A stretch of DNA of 64,000 bases, from NCBI RefSeq assembly GCF_020510625.1, contig NZ_CP075191.1, positions 3,098,001 to 3,162,000 on the forward strand, given 5' to 3'. Both the position numbers and the translations under genes were made by a program. Below are positions 52,518 through 61,531 of this stretch, piece after piece. Source of the DNA: Ferribacterium limneticum. Its GTDB lineage: Bacteria; Pseudomonadota; Gammaproteobacteria; Burkholderiales; Rhodocyclaceae. Positions within the stretch are counted from its first letter, which is position 1, and the number at the start of each line of letters is the position of its first letter. The notes under the pieces are model-generated. The model was not told the DNA's origin and did no database searches. It worked only from the letters and a program-made list of their open reading frames with translations.

Positions 52518-53638
52518 TGCAATTGCTGGAGGAGCAGGCCGAGGATTTTCTTTGCAGTTTCGGACTTGTCGGTACCGCCCTCGCTGGACAGAACCTTGAC
52601 GACACTCTGCTGACCCTCTTCGCTGACGTAGATGCGGTACTGCACCTTGGAACTCGCCGGCTCAGCACTCTTCCAGAATGTCAGCTTGGACAGGAAACCA
52701 TCGTCCTTCTTGCGGTTATCGACCTCCGGATCGACGTAGCGCACGAAGTAAAGGCCACGCGAACGGTCACGGTCTTCAACCGTAAATCCGACACGGTCGA
52801 GTGCCAGTCCGACACGACGCCAAGTACGGTCGAAACGCTCGAATACTTCCAGGGTTCCGGCGCCATCATCCGACTTGGCCAACTTGGCGCGCGGTTCGGC
52901 CTTGGCAGCGGCAAGCGAAACTTCAGCCCGCTTTTCTTCGGAGCCCAGGCGCACCATCAGGCGACGCAGCATTTCAGCTTCCAGCTCCGGATCGGCTGCA
53001 CGCGGTTGCCAGCGTGTGTCGTCCTTGGCTGATGAGGTATAGACCTCCTCCATGCCCCGATGGCTGATGAAAACATCCGTCGTTCCTGGGGTAGCACCCG
53101 GCTCGAAGCGGGTACGGAACTTGTCCCGTTCGCCGGTGGAATAAAGGGAGTCCAGCAAGCGGCCAAGGGTATTGCGAATGAAATCCTGGCCGATCTTGGC
53201 GCGATTTTCAGCCCAGTCGGTTTCCATCACGCCGGCCTCGGGGCGTTCGACGGAAATGATGAAGCCGGTTTCCTGCCAGAAATCCTTGACCGTATCCCAG
53301 AGCTTATCCGCTGGCACGGCGACGACCAGCCAACGCTGATTGCCGGAGCGCTCAACGCGAACCTTGTCGACCTGCGGCAACACTGTGGAATTCTGGGCCT
53401 GGGCTAGTGGCGTCCGGTCAGCGCTGTAGGCCGAAAAAGTCGCACTTCCCTTGCCGGCCGCGTCGGGCACCAGATAGCGGTCATCACGCGTCACTTGCGT
53501 CAGATCAGGCGGGATTTCGAGCGTCGGCGCCTTGCCGGCTGATTTGTATTCGATCTTGCGCGAATCAGGAAGAATGCCACATCCGGCCAGCGCTAATGCC
53601 AGCAAAGAGAGGGCGAGGCCGGAAAGCCGACGATTCAT
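52514..53638 (-). CDS. bamC: Outer membrane assembly factor BamC (NlpB)
   Basis: The 374-aa lipoprotein has a signal with lipobox ALAGC (LSLLALALAGCGILPDSRK) followed by the unstructured BamC lasso segment KAPTLEIPPDLTQV, and two helix-grip domains (about 90-200 and 260-370). It is part of the BamABCDE complex inserting outer-membrane barrels. Its place directly after dapA is conserved in proteobacteria. Confidence 0.93.
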   Translation of the reverse strand: MNRRLSGLALSLLALALAGCGILPDSRKIEYKSAGKAPTLEIPPDLTQVTRDDRYLVPDAAGKGSATFSAYSADRTPLAQAQNSTVLPQVDKVRVERSGNQRWLVVAVPADKLWDTVKDFWQETGFIISVERPEAGVMETDWAENRAKIGQDFIRNTLGRLLDSLYSTGERDKFRTRFEPGATPGTTDVFISHRGMEEVYTSSAKDDTRWQPRAADPELEAEMLRRLMVRLGSEEKRAEVSLAAAKAEPRAKLAKSDDGAGTLEVFERFDRTWRRVGLALDRVGFTVEDRDRSRGLYFVRYVDPEVDNRKKDDGFLSKLTFWKSAEPASSKVQYRIYVSEEGQQSVVKVLSSEGGTDKSETAKKILGLLLQQLQ

Positions 53639-53653
53639 GTTTTCTTTACTCCG

Positions 53654-54532
53654 TCAGGCGATCAGGCCAGCCTGGCGCAGCGCAGCCAGGATACGTGGTT
53701 GGTTGGCTTCGGAAAGCGTAGTTAACGGCAGGCGGATGCCGTTGGGCGTCAGGCCCAGCTTGTGCACGGCCCACTTGACCGGAATCGGATTGGCTTCGCA
53801 GAACAGATCACGGTGCAAGGCGAGCAGCTTGAAGTGGATTTCCCGGGCCTTGGCGATATTGCCGCTGGCAGCCGCGACACACATTTCGTGCATCAGGCGC
53901 GGCGCCACATTGGCCGTCACCGAGATGTCGCCGTGGAAACCGAGGCTGATCGTTGCTACCGCCGTCATGTCATCACCGGTGTAGAGCGCGAAATCCTTCG
54001 GGGCACGGGCGATCAGATCGCAGGCCCGATCAAGGTTGCCAGTCGCGTCCTTGACGCCGACGATACCCGGCACTTCAGCCAGACGCAGGATGGTGTCATT
54101 GGACATATCGGCCACGGTGCGGCCCGGTACGTTGTAGAGCAGAACCGGCAGTTCGACCGCCTCGGCAATCGCCTTGAAGTGGCGATAGAGGCCTTCCTGG
54201 GTCGGCTTGTTGTAGTACGGCACGACCGACAGCGCCATGTTGGCACCGGCCTTCTTGGCGAACTCGGTCAATTCGATGGCTTCAGCCGTCGAATTGGCGC
54301 CAGTACCGGCGATCACCGGAATGCGGCCGGCAATGTGATCAACGGCGACCTTGATCAGTTCACAATGCTCTTCGACGTTGACCGTCGGCGATTCGCCAGT
54401 CGTGCCGACGACGACGATGGCATCCGTGCCTTCTTGCACATGGAAGTCGAGCAGGTTGCGAAAGGAGTTCAAATCGAGGCTGCCATCCTCATGCATGGGC
54501 GTAACGATGGCGACAATGGATCCGGTAATCAT
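53654..54532 (-). CDS. dapA: 4-hydroxy-tetrahydrodipicolinate synthase
   Basis: The 292-aa TIM-barrel enzyme condenses pyruvate with aspartate semialdehyde in lysine/diaminopimelate synthesis. The Schiff-base lysine is in IVGVKDATG near 161, the tyrosine in LLYNVPGRT near 133, and the substrate loop GTTGESPTV near 44. The start is [13 protein letters not shown]. Upstream of bamC in the same operon. Confidence 0.97.
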   Translation of the reverse strand: MITGSIVAIVTPMHEDGSLDLNSFRNLLDFHVQEGTDAIVVVGTTGESPTVNVEEHCELIKVAVDHIAGRIPVIAGTGANSTAEAIELTEFAKKAGANMALSVVPYYNKPTQEGLYRHFKAIAEAVELPVLLYNVPGRTVADMSNDTILRLAEVPGIVGVKDATGNLDRACDLIARAPKDFALYTGDDMTAVATISLGFHGDISVTANVAPRLMHEMCVAAASGNIAKAREIHFKLLALHRDLFCEANPIPVKWAVHKLGLTPNGIRLPLTTLSEANQPRILAALRQAGLIA

Positions 54533-54610
54533 GGCCTGTATATGAAGAAAGTAATCTGTTGATTGTAACTGAAGGCCAATCGCCGCGGAAAGGCGCTTGG
54601 TAACAGTTTG

Positions 54611-55582
54611 TTATTTTTCCGGCATCCAGTGAAGCAAGCCCCGTCCGGCGCGCATTTTGCCGTCCGGCAAGACCAGTTCCGGATGCCGATCCGGGCCTGC
54701 CGACTGCAACTGGCGGGCAAACTCATCGAGGCGTGTCGCAACTGGCACTTGCCAACCGAGGCAGCGCAAGCGGTAACGCAACAGATTCTTCAGGCGCGGC
54801 AATGAGAGCAAGCGCATTTCCGATAAACGTGCCTCCTCCCCCTCGCCAACCCGTTGCCAGTCCTGCTCGGCCAGCTCATCCAGCAAACCGGCTGCCTCAC
54901 CAAAATTGGCCGCAGCCTGCGCCAGCGATGCCTCTGCAGCGGGAAAACGCTGGGTGAGGGAAGCCAAGGCTTCGTGGCGGAGAAAATTCCTCGTCAAGGA
55001 GATATCTGCGTTGCTTTCATCGTCGATCCAGTCCAGCCCTGCAGACAGGGCATAGGTTTCGATTTCGGCGCGTGAGCTAGTGAGGAGCGGCCTGAGCAAA
55101 CGCAAGCGGCCGAATTGTCGTTCCGCCGGCATTCCGGCAGCCCCGGTCACCCCAGTGCCGCGCAACAGATTGAATAGCACGGTTTCCGCCTGATCGCTAC
55201 GGTGATGACCCAGTAACAGGCAGTCAGTAGCCAAGTCGGCAAAGACTGCATAACGTGCCTGGCGCGCTGCTGCCTCCAGCCCCATGCCAGAAGCGGTATC
55301 CACGGAGACATGGCGGATAAGCAACGGAATACCCAGCCTGGCGCAATAGTCGGCACAAAACCGTGCCCAGACATCGGCATTCGGGGAGAGTCCATGATGG
55401 ACATGGATGGCATCAAGCCGCCCGGCAAACCCGAGCCGGTTCAGAAGATGCAGCAGGACGACGGAGTCACAACCGCCGGATAGCCCCACCGCAAGGCGTT
55501 CATCCGGGGCAAGACGGGCCGCAAGAAATTTGCCGACCTGTGCATGCAGATCAGCTGACAGGCTGTTCCTTGAAACGGCCAT
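54611..55582 (-). CDS. tilS: tRNA(Ile)-lysidine synthase, lacking the usual C-terminal domain
   Basis: The 323-aa enzyme has the PP-loop [18 protein letters not shown] near residue 32 and the [22 protein letters not shown] and [16 protein letters not shown] motifs. It makes lysidine at C34 of tRNA-Ile2. The protein stops at about the end of the substrate-binding domain ([20 protein letters not shown]), whereas most TilS proteins run on for roughly 100 more residues. It overlaps accA by 32 bp. Confidence 0.93.
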   Translation of the reverse strand: MAVSRNSLSADLHAQVGKFLAARLAPDERLAVGLSGGCDSVVLLHLLNRLGFAGRLDAIHVHHGLSPNADVWARFCADYCARLGIPLLIRHVSVDTASGMGLEAAARQARYAVFADLATDCLLLGHHRSDQAETVLFNLLRGTGVTGAAGMPAERQFGRLRLLRPLLTSSRAEIETYALSAGLDWIDDESNADISLTRNFLRHEALASLTQRFPAAEASLAQAAANFGEAAGLLDELAEQDWQRVGEGEEARLSEMRLLSLPRLKNLLRYRLRCLGWQVPVATRLDEFARQLQSAGPDRHPELVLPDGKMRAGRGLLHWMPEK

Positions 55583-56519
55583 AGCTCATCAGCCGCTCGT
55601 AGCGTGTTGCCAGCAATTCGGCGGTGGACTGCCCGGACAACTGCTTCAAGGCATCCTGCAGGGCTTTCTTGAGGTTTTGCGCCATCGCCGCGTGATCGCG
55701 ATGAGCCCCGCCGAGCGGTTCGCTGACGATCTTGTCGATCAACCCCAGGGTTTTCAGGCGATGCGCCGTGATACCCATGGTTTCGGCGGCTTCCGGCGCC
55801 TTTTCGGCACTTTTCCACAGGATGGAGGCACAGCCTTCCGGGGAAATTACGGAATAAGTTGAGTATTGCAGCATCTGCACGGTGTCGCCGACCGCGATGG
55901 CCAGCGCACCGCCGGAACCGCCTTCACCGATGATGGTGACAATGACCGGCACCTTCAACTCGGCCATCACATACAGATTGCGACCGATGGCTTCGGACTG
56001 GCCGCGCTCCTCGGCATCGATGCCGGGATAGGCACCCGGAGTATCGACGAAGGTCATGACCGGAATGCCGAATTTCTCGGCCAGCTTCATCAGGCGCAAG
56101 GCTTTGCGATAGCCTTCGGGACGCGGCATGCCGAAGTTGCGATAGATCTTTTCCTTGGTGTCGCGGCCTTTTTGATGGCCGATCACCATGACCGGCTGGC
56201 CGTTGAAGCGGGCCAGACCGCCAACGATGGCGTGGTCGTCGGAAAAAGCGCGATCACCATGCAACTCTTCGAAATCGGTGAAGATCAGCGACAGGTAATC
56301 CAGCGTGTAAGGGCGCTGCGGATGGCGCGCCACCTGGGAAATCTGCCACGGCGTCAACTTGGCGTAGATATCCTTGGTCAGCTGACCACTCTTCTTCTCC
56401 AGACGATCGATCTCTTCGGAGATGTCGACGGCGGAATCATCCTGCACGAAACGCAGCTCTTCGATCTTGGCTTCAAGATCGGCAATGGATTGTTCGAAGT
56501 CGAGGAAACTTGTTTTCAT
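55551..56519 (-). CDS. accA: Acetyl-CoA carboxylase carboxyltransferase subunit alpha
   Basis: The 322-aa subunit starts [20 protein letters not shown] and has the crotonase-like core [20 protein letters not shown] and [15 protein letters not shown] around 175-215. It transfers CO2 from biotin to acetyl-CoA together with AccD, the first step of fatty acid synthesis. ATG 56519 is chosen over an upstream in-frame start that would add 10 atypical residues. Upstream of tilS. Confidence 0.97.
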   Translation of the reverse strand: MKTSFLDFEQSIADLEAKIEELRFVQDDSAVDISEEIDRLEKKSGQLTKDIYAKLTPWQISQVARHPQRPYTLDYLSLIFTDFEELHGDRAFSDDHAIVGGLARFNGQPVMVIGHQKGRDTKEKIYRNFGMPRPEGYRKALRLMKLAEKFGIPVMTFVDTPGAYPGIDAEERGQSEAIGRNLYVMAELKVPVIVTIIGEGGSGGALAIAVGDTVQMLQYSTYSVISPEGCASILWKSAEKAPEAAETMGITAHRLKTLGLIDKIVSEPLGGAHRDHAAMAQNLKKALQDALKQLSGQSTAELLATRYERLMSYGRFKEQPVS

Positions 56520-56578
56520 GGACTGCTCGTTTGCTAAGTTGGGGCGCATTTTACCCCAAAGGTAGAAAGGCTACCGCC

Positions 56579-57196
56579 TCAGTACTCGACAGGCACCGGG
56601 TCCAGGCTGCGCCACAGATACCAGGTCGCAACAGAACGCCACGGCCGCCAGCGTTCGCCGAATTCAGCCAGGATCTTGCGAGGCTGTTTTTCACCCTTGA
56701 AATAACGTTCGTTGACCGCGCGCTGCAGGCCGATATCGTCGAGTGGAAAGACATCGGGGCGCATCAGGTTGAAGATCAGAAACATCTCGGCCGTCCACCG
56801 GCCGATGCCTCTGACCGCGACCAGTTCGGCGATGATCGCTTCATCGTCCAGCCCGCTCCAAGTGGATGGGTCAAGCTGCCCGCTGGAAAAATGGCCGGCC
56901 AGATCGCGCAGATATTCGGTTTTCCGTTTCGACAAGCCGCAGCCGGCCAATCCGCTCTCACCAACCGCCAGGATTTGCCTCGGCGTCACCTTACCCACCT
57001 GCTCCGAAAACCGCCGCCACACTGAATCAGCCGCCTTGACCGAGATCTGCTGCCCGACGATGGAGCGGGCCAGTGTCGCAAAGGCATCGCCGCGTGAGAC
57101 GAGCGACAAACCGGCATAGCGCTCGACCAGTTCGGCCATGGCGGCATCATGGCGCGACAAGTCGCTGATCGCTTGGGTCCAGTAGTCAGGGGGCAT
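56579..57196 (-). CDS. DNA-3-methyladenine glycosylase (AlkA-like)
   Basis: The 205-aa protein starts MPPDYWTQAISDLSRHDAAM and has the HhH-GPD module: LVAVRGIGRWTAEMFLIF, then DVFPLDDIGLQRA in which the second D of PLDD is the catalytic aspartate. It removes alkylated purines in base-excision repair. It is shorter than E. coli AlkA, lacking the N-terminal domain. ATG 57196 is the likely start; a longer frame upstream has no support. Upstream of accA on the same strand. Confidence 0.9.
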   Translation of the reverse strand: MPPDYWTQAISDLSRHDAAMAELVERYAGLSLVSRGDAFATLARSIVGQQISVKAADSVWRRFSEQVGKVTPRQILAVGESGLAGCGLSKRKTEYLRDLAGHFSSGQLDPSTWSGLDDEAIIAELVAVRGIGRWTAEMFLIFNLMRPDVFPLDDIGLQRAVNERYFKGEKQPRKILAEFGERWRPWRSVATWYLWRSLDPVPVEY

Positions 57197-57313
57197 GCAT
57201 TGATTATACGGCGACGCAACGCTTAGCCACTTTTGGAGAGAATTTTGAATTATCGCAAAGACTCTCTCTGACAAGTTTGTTAGCATTGTCAAAAATAACG
57301 AAGAGAACGTGCA

Positions 57314-58483
57314 ATGAACCATCCGGACCCCGTTTTCATCCAGCCACTGCTCGGCGCTGATGACGCATGGTCGGGTTACAAGGTCGAGCTAGCCGACGGC
57401 GCCAATGATGAAATTCTTTCCCGGCTCTGTGCTGCGTCGCAACTCGACGAGTTTGATCAACGGCTGCCGTGGTTCCTGCCGGCATCCAGCACTTGCAATG
57501 TGTCGGTGCGCCTTGGCGAGCGCTCGGTCAGCATTTTCGCGGCCCAATCCGCTCCCAAGAGCGAAGAAGCCCTCAAGCAACTTGAAGCCCGGCTCCGCCA
57601 GAACAAATGCAAGGTCGGGCTCGCGGCATCGGCAAATGCCAAACTGCCGGCGACCGGCGCCTGGGATTATTTGCTGATCGGCGCCAGCCACGCTCGCTGC
57701 CTGCCGCCCTTCACGCTGCACGGCATGGCCAGTCGGACCACAGTCGTCGCCACCGACGTGCATTCCCACAGCGATCGCGAGTGGCTGCTGGGCAACGCCT
57801 GCGCACTCTCGACCAGCGAATTCCTGCTGACGCGCACGGCCAGCAACAGCAAGGCCGACATTACCCGGCTCAAGCTGCTCAAATTGCTGACCCTGATCGA
57901 TGGCGACGCCGATACCGGCGCCCTTGAAACCGTTTTTCGCGAGGAAGCGAAGCTGTCGTACAGCTTGCTCCGACTGGTCAATTCAGCGGCACTGGCCCCA
58001 CGCAGTCCGATTACCAGCTTTGCCCAGGCGATCAACCTGCTTGGTCGCCGCCAGTTGCAGCGTTGGCTGCAACTGCTGGTCTACTCGGATCCCAATAACG
58101 GGCAACACCCAACCCCGTTGCTGCAGAAAGCCGCTTCGCGCGGCCGCATCCTCGAGCTACTAGCACGAAAGCTTGAACCGGCGCTCGATAATCCGGAAGA
58201 CACGGCTTTCATGATCGGCACCTTCTCGCTGCTCGACGTCCTCCTCAACATGTCCGTCTCGGACATCCTGCATCAGCTTCCATTGCCCGTTGTCATCCAG
58301 AAGGCACTGGCGGAACATGAGGGCCCGCTGGGCCAATTGCTCAGCGTGATCGACGCTGCCGACCGGCACGACTTGAAGCTGGCCGCGACATTGCTGGAAA
58401 AAATCGGCATTGATGCCGATAGCTATCTCGATGCTCAACTCGATGCCTACAGTTGGGCAGCGAAAATCAGGCCGGCCGACTGA
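57314..58483 (+). CDS. HDOD domain protein
   Basis: The 389-aa protein ends in an HDOD domain (about residues 185-389): ADITRLKLLKLLTLIDGDAD, YSLLRLVNSAALAPRSPITS and INLLGRRQLQRWLQLLVYSD. The N-terminal part (about 10-165) is reminiscent of a degenerate EAL domain as in YuxH-type EAL-HDOD signalling proteins. It is divergent from the AlkA-like gene. The partner is unknown; it probably acts in signalling with c-di-GMP or chemotaxis systems. Confidence 0.85.
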   Translation: MNHPDPVFIQPLLGADDAWSGYKVELADGANDEILSRLCAASQLDEFDQRLPWFLPASSTCNVSVRLGERSVSIFAAQSAPKSEEALKQLEARLRQNKCKVGLAASANAKLPATGAWDYLLIGASHARCLPPFTLHGMASRTTVVATDVHSHSDREWLLGNACALSTSEFLLTRTASNSKADITRLKLLKLLTLIDGDADTGALETVFREEAKLSYSLLRLVNSAALAPRSPITSFAQAINLLGRRQLQRWLQLLVYSDPNNGQHPTPLLQKAASRGRILELLARKLEPALDNPEDTAFMIGTFSLLDVLLNMSVSDILHQLPLPVVIQKALAEHEGPLGQLLSVIDAADRHDLKLAATLLEKIGIDADSYLDAQLDAYSWAAKIRPAD

Positions 58484-59125
58484 TCAACCGAAGCGGCCGC
58501 TGAGGAAGGGGTTGTACTTGCGCTCTTCGCCAAAGGTCGACATCGGGCCGTGGCCGGGGATGAAATCGATGTCATCGCCCAGCGGGAAGAGTTGTTCCGT
58601 GATTGAACGGATCAGCGTGTCATGGTCGCCGCGCGGGAAATCGGTACGACCGATCGAGCCCTGAAACAGCACATCACCGACCTGCGCCAGCCGGCTCGGG
58701 GCATGGAAGAAAACGACGTGGCCGGGCGTGTGGCCGGGGCAATGCAGGACATCGAGTTCAACCTCGCCAAACGTCACCTTGTCGCCGGCTTTCAACCAGC
58801 GATTCGGTTCGAAGCTACGGACATTCGGGAAGCCGAACATTTTGCTCTGTTGCGGCATGCCTTCGATCCAGAAGCGATCTTCTTCATGCGGGCCTTCGAT
58901 GGCCACCCCGGTCTGCTCGGCCAGCGCGGCAACGCCGCCGGCATGGTCGATATGGCCGTGGGTGACGAGAATCTTGGCCAGCGTCAATTTCTCGTCTTCG
59001 AGCAGACGCCGGATGCGCTCAATATCGCCACCGGGGTCGATCACTACCGCCTGGCGGGTGTTCTCGCACCAGAAAACGGTGCAATTCTGTTCAAAAGGCG
59101 TGACGGGAACAATGGCGTAGCGCAT
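58484..59125 (-). CDS. MBL-fold hydrolase, glyoxalase II-like (YcbL group)
   Basis: The 213-aa protein has the metal motif VTHGHIDHAGG near residue 58, HCPGHTPGH near 131, GDVLFQGSIGRTDFPRG and IPGHGPMSTFGEE, the pattern of short glyoxalase II relatives such as YcbL. It probably hydrolyses a thioester of glutathione. It converges on the HDOD gene with no gap between the stops. Confidence 0.92.
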   Translation of the reverse strand: MRYAIVPVTPFEQNCTVFWCENTRQAVVIDPGGDIERIRRLLEDEKLTLAKILVTHGHIDHAGGVAALAEQTGVAIEGPHEEDRFWIEGMPQQSKMFGFPNVRSFEPNRWLKAGDKVTFGEVELDVLHCPGHTPGHVVFFHAPSRLAQVGDVLFQGSIGRTDFPRGDHDTLIRSITEQLFPLGDDIDFIPGHGPMSTFGEERKYNPFLSGRFG

Positions 59126-59247
59126 GGCAGAAAAGGGAATGTTTGAGCTTTGGCGATTATCGCATGCCCCTACCCTTGCCCGGCACCGCCCGCCCCCTTA
59201 AACTCCCTGAGCTTGATTCAAAAATAATTTCAAGGGCCAATACACAC

Positions 59248-60105
59248 ATGCTCGACCACCCGCTGCCGGATATCGAATCCTGGACCCTGCTGTTCAGCAA
59301 TAACGGTCTGCCTGTCCTGCGGGTTACCAAGCGGCGAATCGAAGAAATGCGCGCCGATCTCGACCGCGTCGATGCCCGCGAACTGGCCCGGCTGATCCTG
59401 CAGGATCCGATCATGACGGTACGGGTGCTGGCCTATATCCAGCCAATGCATGGCCGCGCCTTGCAGCGGGATATCACGACCATCGCCAGCGCCGTGATGA
59501 TGGCCGGCATCGAACCCTTCTTCCGGCACTTCGATGAGTTATTCACGATTGAAGATCAACTCAAGGGGGCTGGTCCGCAAGCGCTGCTCGGCGTCCTGCA
59601 GATTATCCGCCGTGCCCAGCGCGCTGCCGACTACGCGCAGGAATGGGCCATCTGGCGCCACGACATCAATATGGAAGAGGTGCGCATTGCTGCGCTGCTG
59701 CACGATCTGGCCGAAATCCTGGTGTGGTGTTCCGCCCCCCCACTCGGCCTGAAAATTCTCGAACAGCAAAAAGCCCATCCGACGATGCGCAGTGCCGACG
59801 CCCAGAAAAACACCCTGGGTTTCACCTTCTTCGAAATCCAGCTGGAACTCTGTCGCGCCTGGCACCTGCCGGAATTGCTGCAGCGACTGATCGACGACGA
59901 GCACGCCGAGAACCCGCGGGTCAAGAATGCCACCCTGGCTGTCCGCCTGGCGCGACATTCGTCGCATGGCTGGAACGACCCGGCACTGCCCGACGATTAC
60001 ACGGATATCGGCCAGTTGCTGAACATCACGCCTGAGGCCGTCCGCCAGCGCCTCGGCCTTGAGCCGATGCCGGCCCGCGAGGCCGACGGCCAGGACGCCG
60101 ACTGA
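59248..60105 (+). CDS. HDOD domain protein
   Basis: The protein (285 aa from ATG 59248, start MLDHPLPDIESWTLLFSNNG) has an HDOD domain over most of its length: RELARLILQDPIMTVRVLAY, SAVMMAGIEPFFRHFDEL, IAALLHDLAEILVW. In-frame starts further upstream (TTG 59143 or ATG 59164) are possible. It lies beside a glyoxalase-like gene and close to another HDOD gene; the repeated HDOD presence is typical of Rhodocyclales. Confidence 0.85.
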   Translation: MLDHPLPDIESWTLLFSNNGLPVLRVTKRRIEEMRADLDRVDARELARLILQDPIMTVRVLAYIQPMHGRALQRDITTIASAVMMAGIEPFFRHFDELFTIEDQLKGAGPQALLGVLQIIRRAQRAADYAQEWAIWRHDINMEEVRIAALLHDLAEILVWCSAPPLGLKILEQQKAHPTMRSADAQKNTLGFTFFEIQLELCRAWHLPELLQRLIDDEHAENPRVKNATLAVRLARHSSHGWNDPALPDDYTDIGQLLNITPEAVRQRLGLEPMPAREADGQDAD

Positions 60106-60154
60106 TCATCCGCCACGAATCCGGCGGATTGGCATACCCCACCGCCTGATCGCG

Positions 60155-60289
60155 CTAACCGCAGTAGCGCAGATTGGCCCAGTCGAGCAGTAATTCAGGG
60201 GACTGATAGGCCATGAAAATCAGCGCCAGCAGCAGGACCGCCAGCGCCACACCGACCCCGCCGAGAAACCAGCGCCACTGCGGCTTCAA
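60155..60289 (-). CDS. Micro membrane protein coupled to the MFS gene
   Basis: The 44-aa product begins at a TTG whose last two bases overlap the TGA stop of the MFS gene (TTGA), so it is probably made by termination-reinitiation. It has one hydrophobic helix (FLGGVGVALAVLLLALIFMA) followed by YQSPELLLDWANLRYCG. No family is recognised. It may be a small subunit of the transporter. Confidence 0.5.
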   Translation of the reverse strand: MKPQWRWFLGGVGVALAVLLLALIFMAYQSPELLLDWANLRYCG

Positions 60290-61500
60290 GCGGCAGCCCC
60301 CTGACGGACCAGCGGTTTTTCGTTGATCGGCCAAGAACACAGGGTCGCCAGCACCGACAGTCCGATCGACAGCGACCAGGCCAGCGAGTAGGAGCCGGTC
60401 TCGTCAAAGATCCGCCCGCCCAGCCAGGCCCCCAGAAAGCTGCCCAACTGGTGGCCAAGGAAGACCACGCCAGTAAGCATCGACATGTAGCGCAGCCCGA
60501 ATATCTGGGCGATCAGGCCATTGGTCAGCGGCACCGTGCCCAGCCAGAGCAGGCCGATCACCGCCGCAAACGCCCACGCGACGGCCGTCGTCAGCGGCAC
60601 CAGCATGAAAATCAGGATCGCCACGGCACGCAGCCCGTAGATCAGCACCAGCAGATTTTTCTTGCTTGATCGCCCGCCCCCCCAGCCGAAAATGAACGAG
60701 CCGAAGATGTTGAACAGGCCGATCAGCGCCACGGCTGTCATGCCGACATTGGCCGACATGCCTGAATCGACCAGATAGGACGGCAGGTGCAGCATGATGA
60801 AGGCCGTCTGGAAGCCGCAGACAAAGTAGCCCCAGAACAGGTAATGAAAACTGCGCTCGCCGCTTGCTTCGCGCAGCGCCTCGGCCACCGACTGCCCGGC
60901 GCCGGCGGAGGGCTTGTGGCCATCGGCCATGGCGTAGGCCAGCGGCGCAATCAGCCCGACGCCGCAAGCCAGCAACACCAGGGCGCTCTGCCAGCCATAG
61001 GTGGAGATCAGCATCTGCCCGATCGGCAGCACGGCGAACTGGCCGAGCGAACCGCCAGCACTGGCGATACCAAGCGCGAGACTGCGCTTTTCCGGTGTCG
61101 TGTGCCGCCCGATGACGCCCATGATCACGGCGAAGGTCGTTCCCGACAGGCCAAGGCCGATCAGGACGCCGGCCGAAAGATCAAGGCTGAGCGGCGTGCC
61201 GGCCTGCGACATCAGGACCAGGCCGATCACATAGAGCACTGCCGCACCAACCACCGTACGCCCCGCGCCATGGCGGTCGGCAATGGCTCCGGCAAAGGGC
61301 GAGGCCAGCCCCCAGACCAGATTCTGGATGGCGAAGGCGAAGGAGTAGGTTTCGCGGCTCCAGCCATGATCGGTCGTCATCGGCTGCAGGAAGAGTCCCG
61401 CCGTATGGCGAACCCCCATCGACAGGGTCAGGATGATGCAGCCGATGGTCAGGATGACCAGCGGGGTGCGCCAGGAGGCATTGCTTGCGTTCATGTCCAC
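60286..61500 (-). CDS. MFS transporter
   Basis: The 404-aa protein has twelve predicted membrane segments. The start MDMNASNASWRTPLVILTIG and the motif GAIADRHGAGRTVVG between helices 2 and 3 fit the major facilitator superfamily, in the monocarboxylate/oxalate-formate-like branch (GWSRETYSFAFAIQNLVWGL). The substrate is unknown. The stop overlaps the start of the micro-gene. Confidence 0.9.
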   Translation of the reverse strand: MDMNASNASWRTPLVILTIGCIILTLSMGVRHTAGLFLQPMTTDHGWSRETYSFAFAIQNLVWGLASPFAGAIADRHGAGRTVVGAAVLYVIGLVLMSQAGTPLSLDLSAGVLIGLGLSGTTFAVIMGVIGRHTTPEKRSLALGIASAGGSLGQFAVLPIGQMLISTYGWQSALVLLACGVGLIAPLAYAMADGHKPSAGAGQSVAEALREASGERSFHYLFWGYFVCGFQTAFIMLHLPSYLVDSGMSANVGMTAVALIGLFNIFGSFIFGWGGGRSSKKNLLVLIYGLRAVAILIFMLVPLTTAVAWAFAAVIGLLWLGTVPLTNGLIAQIFGLRYMSMLTGVVFLGHQLGSFLGAWLGGRIFDETGSYSLAWSLSIGLSVLATLCSWPINEKPLVRQGAAA

Positions 61501-61531
61501 TTCCTCGAATGAGCCTGTTGGAGCACCAGAC

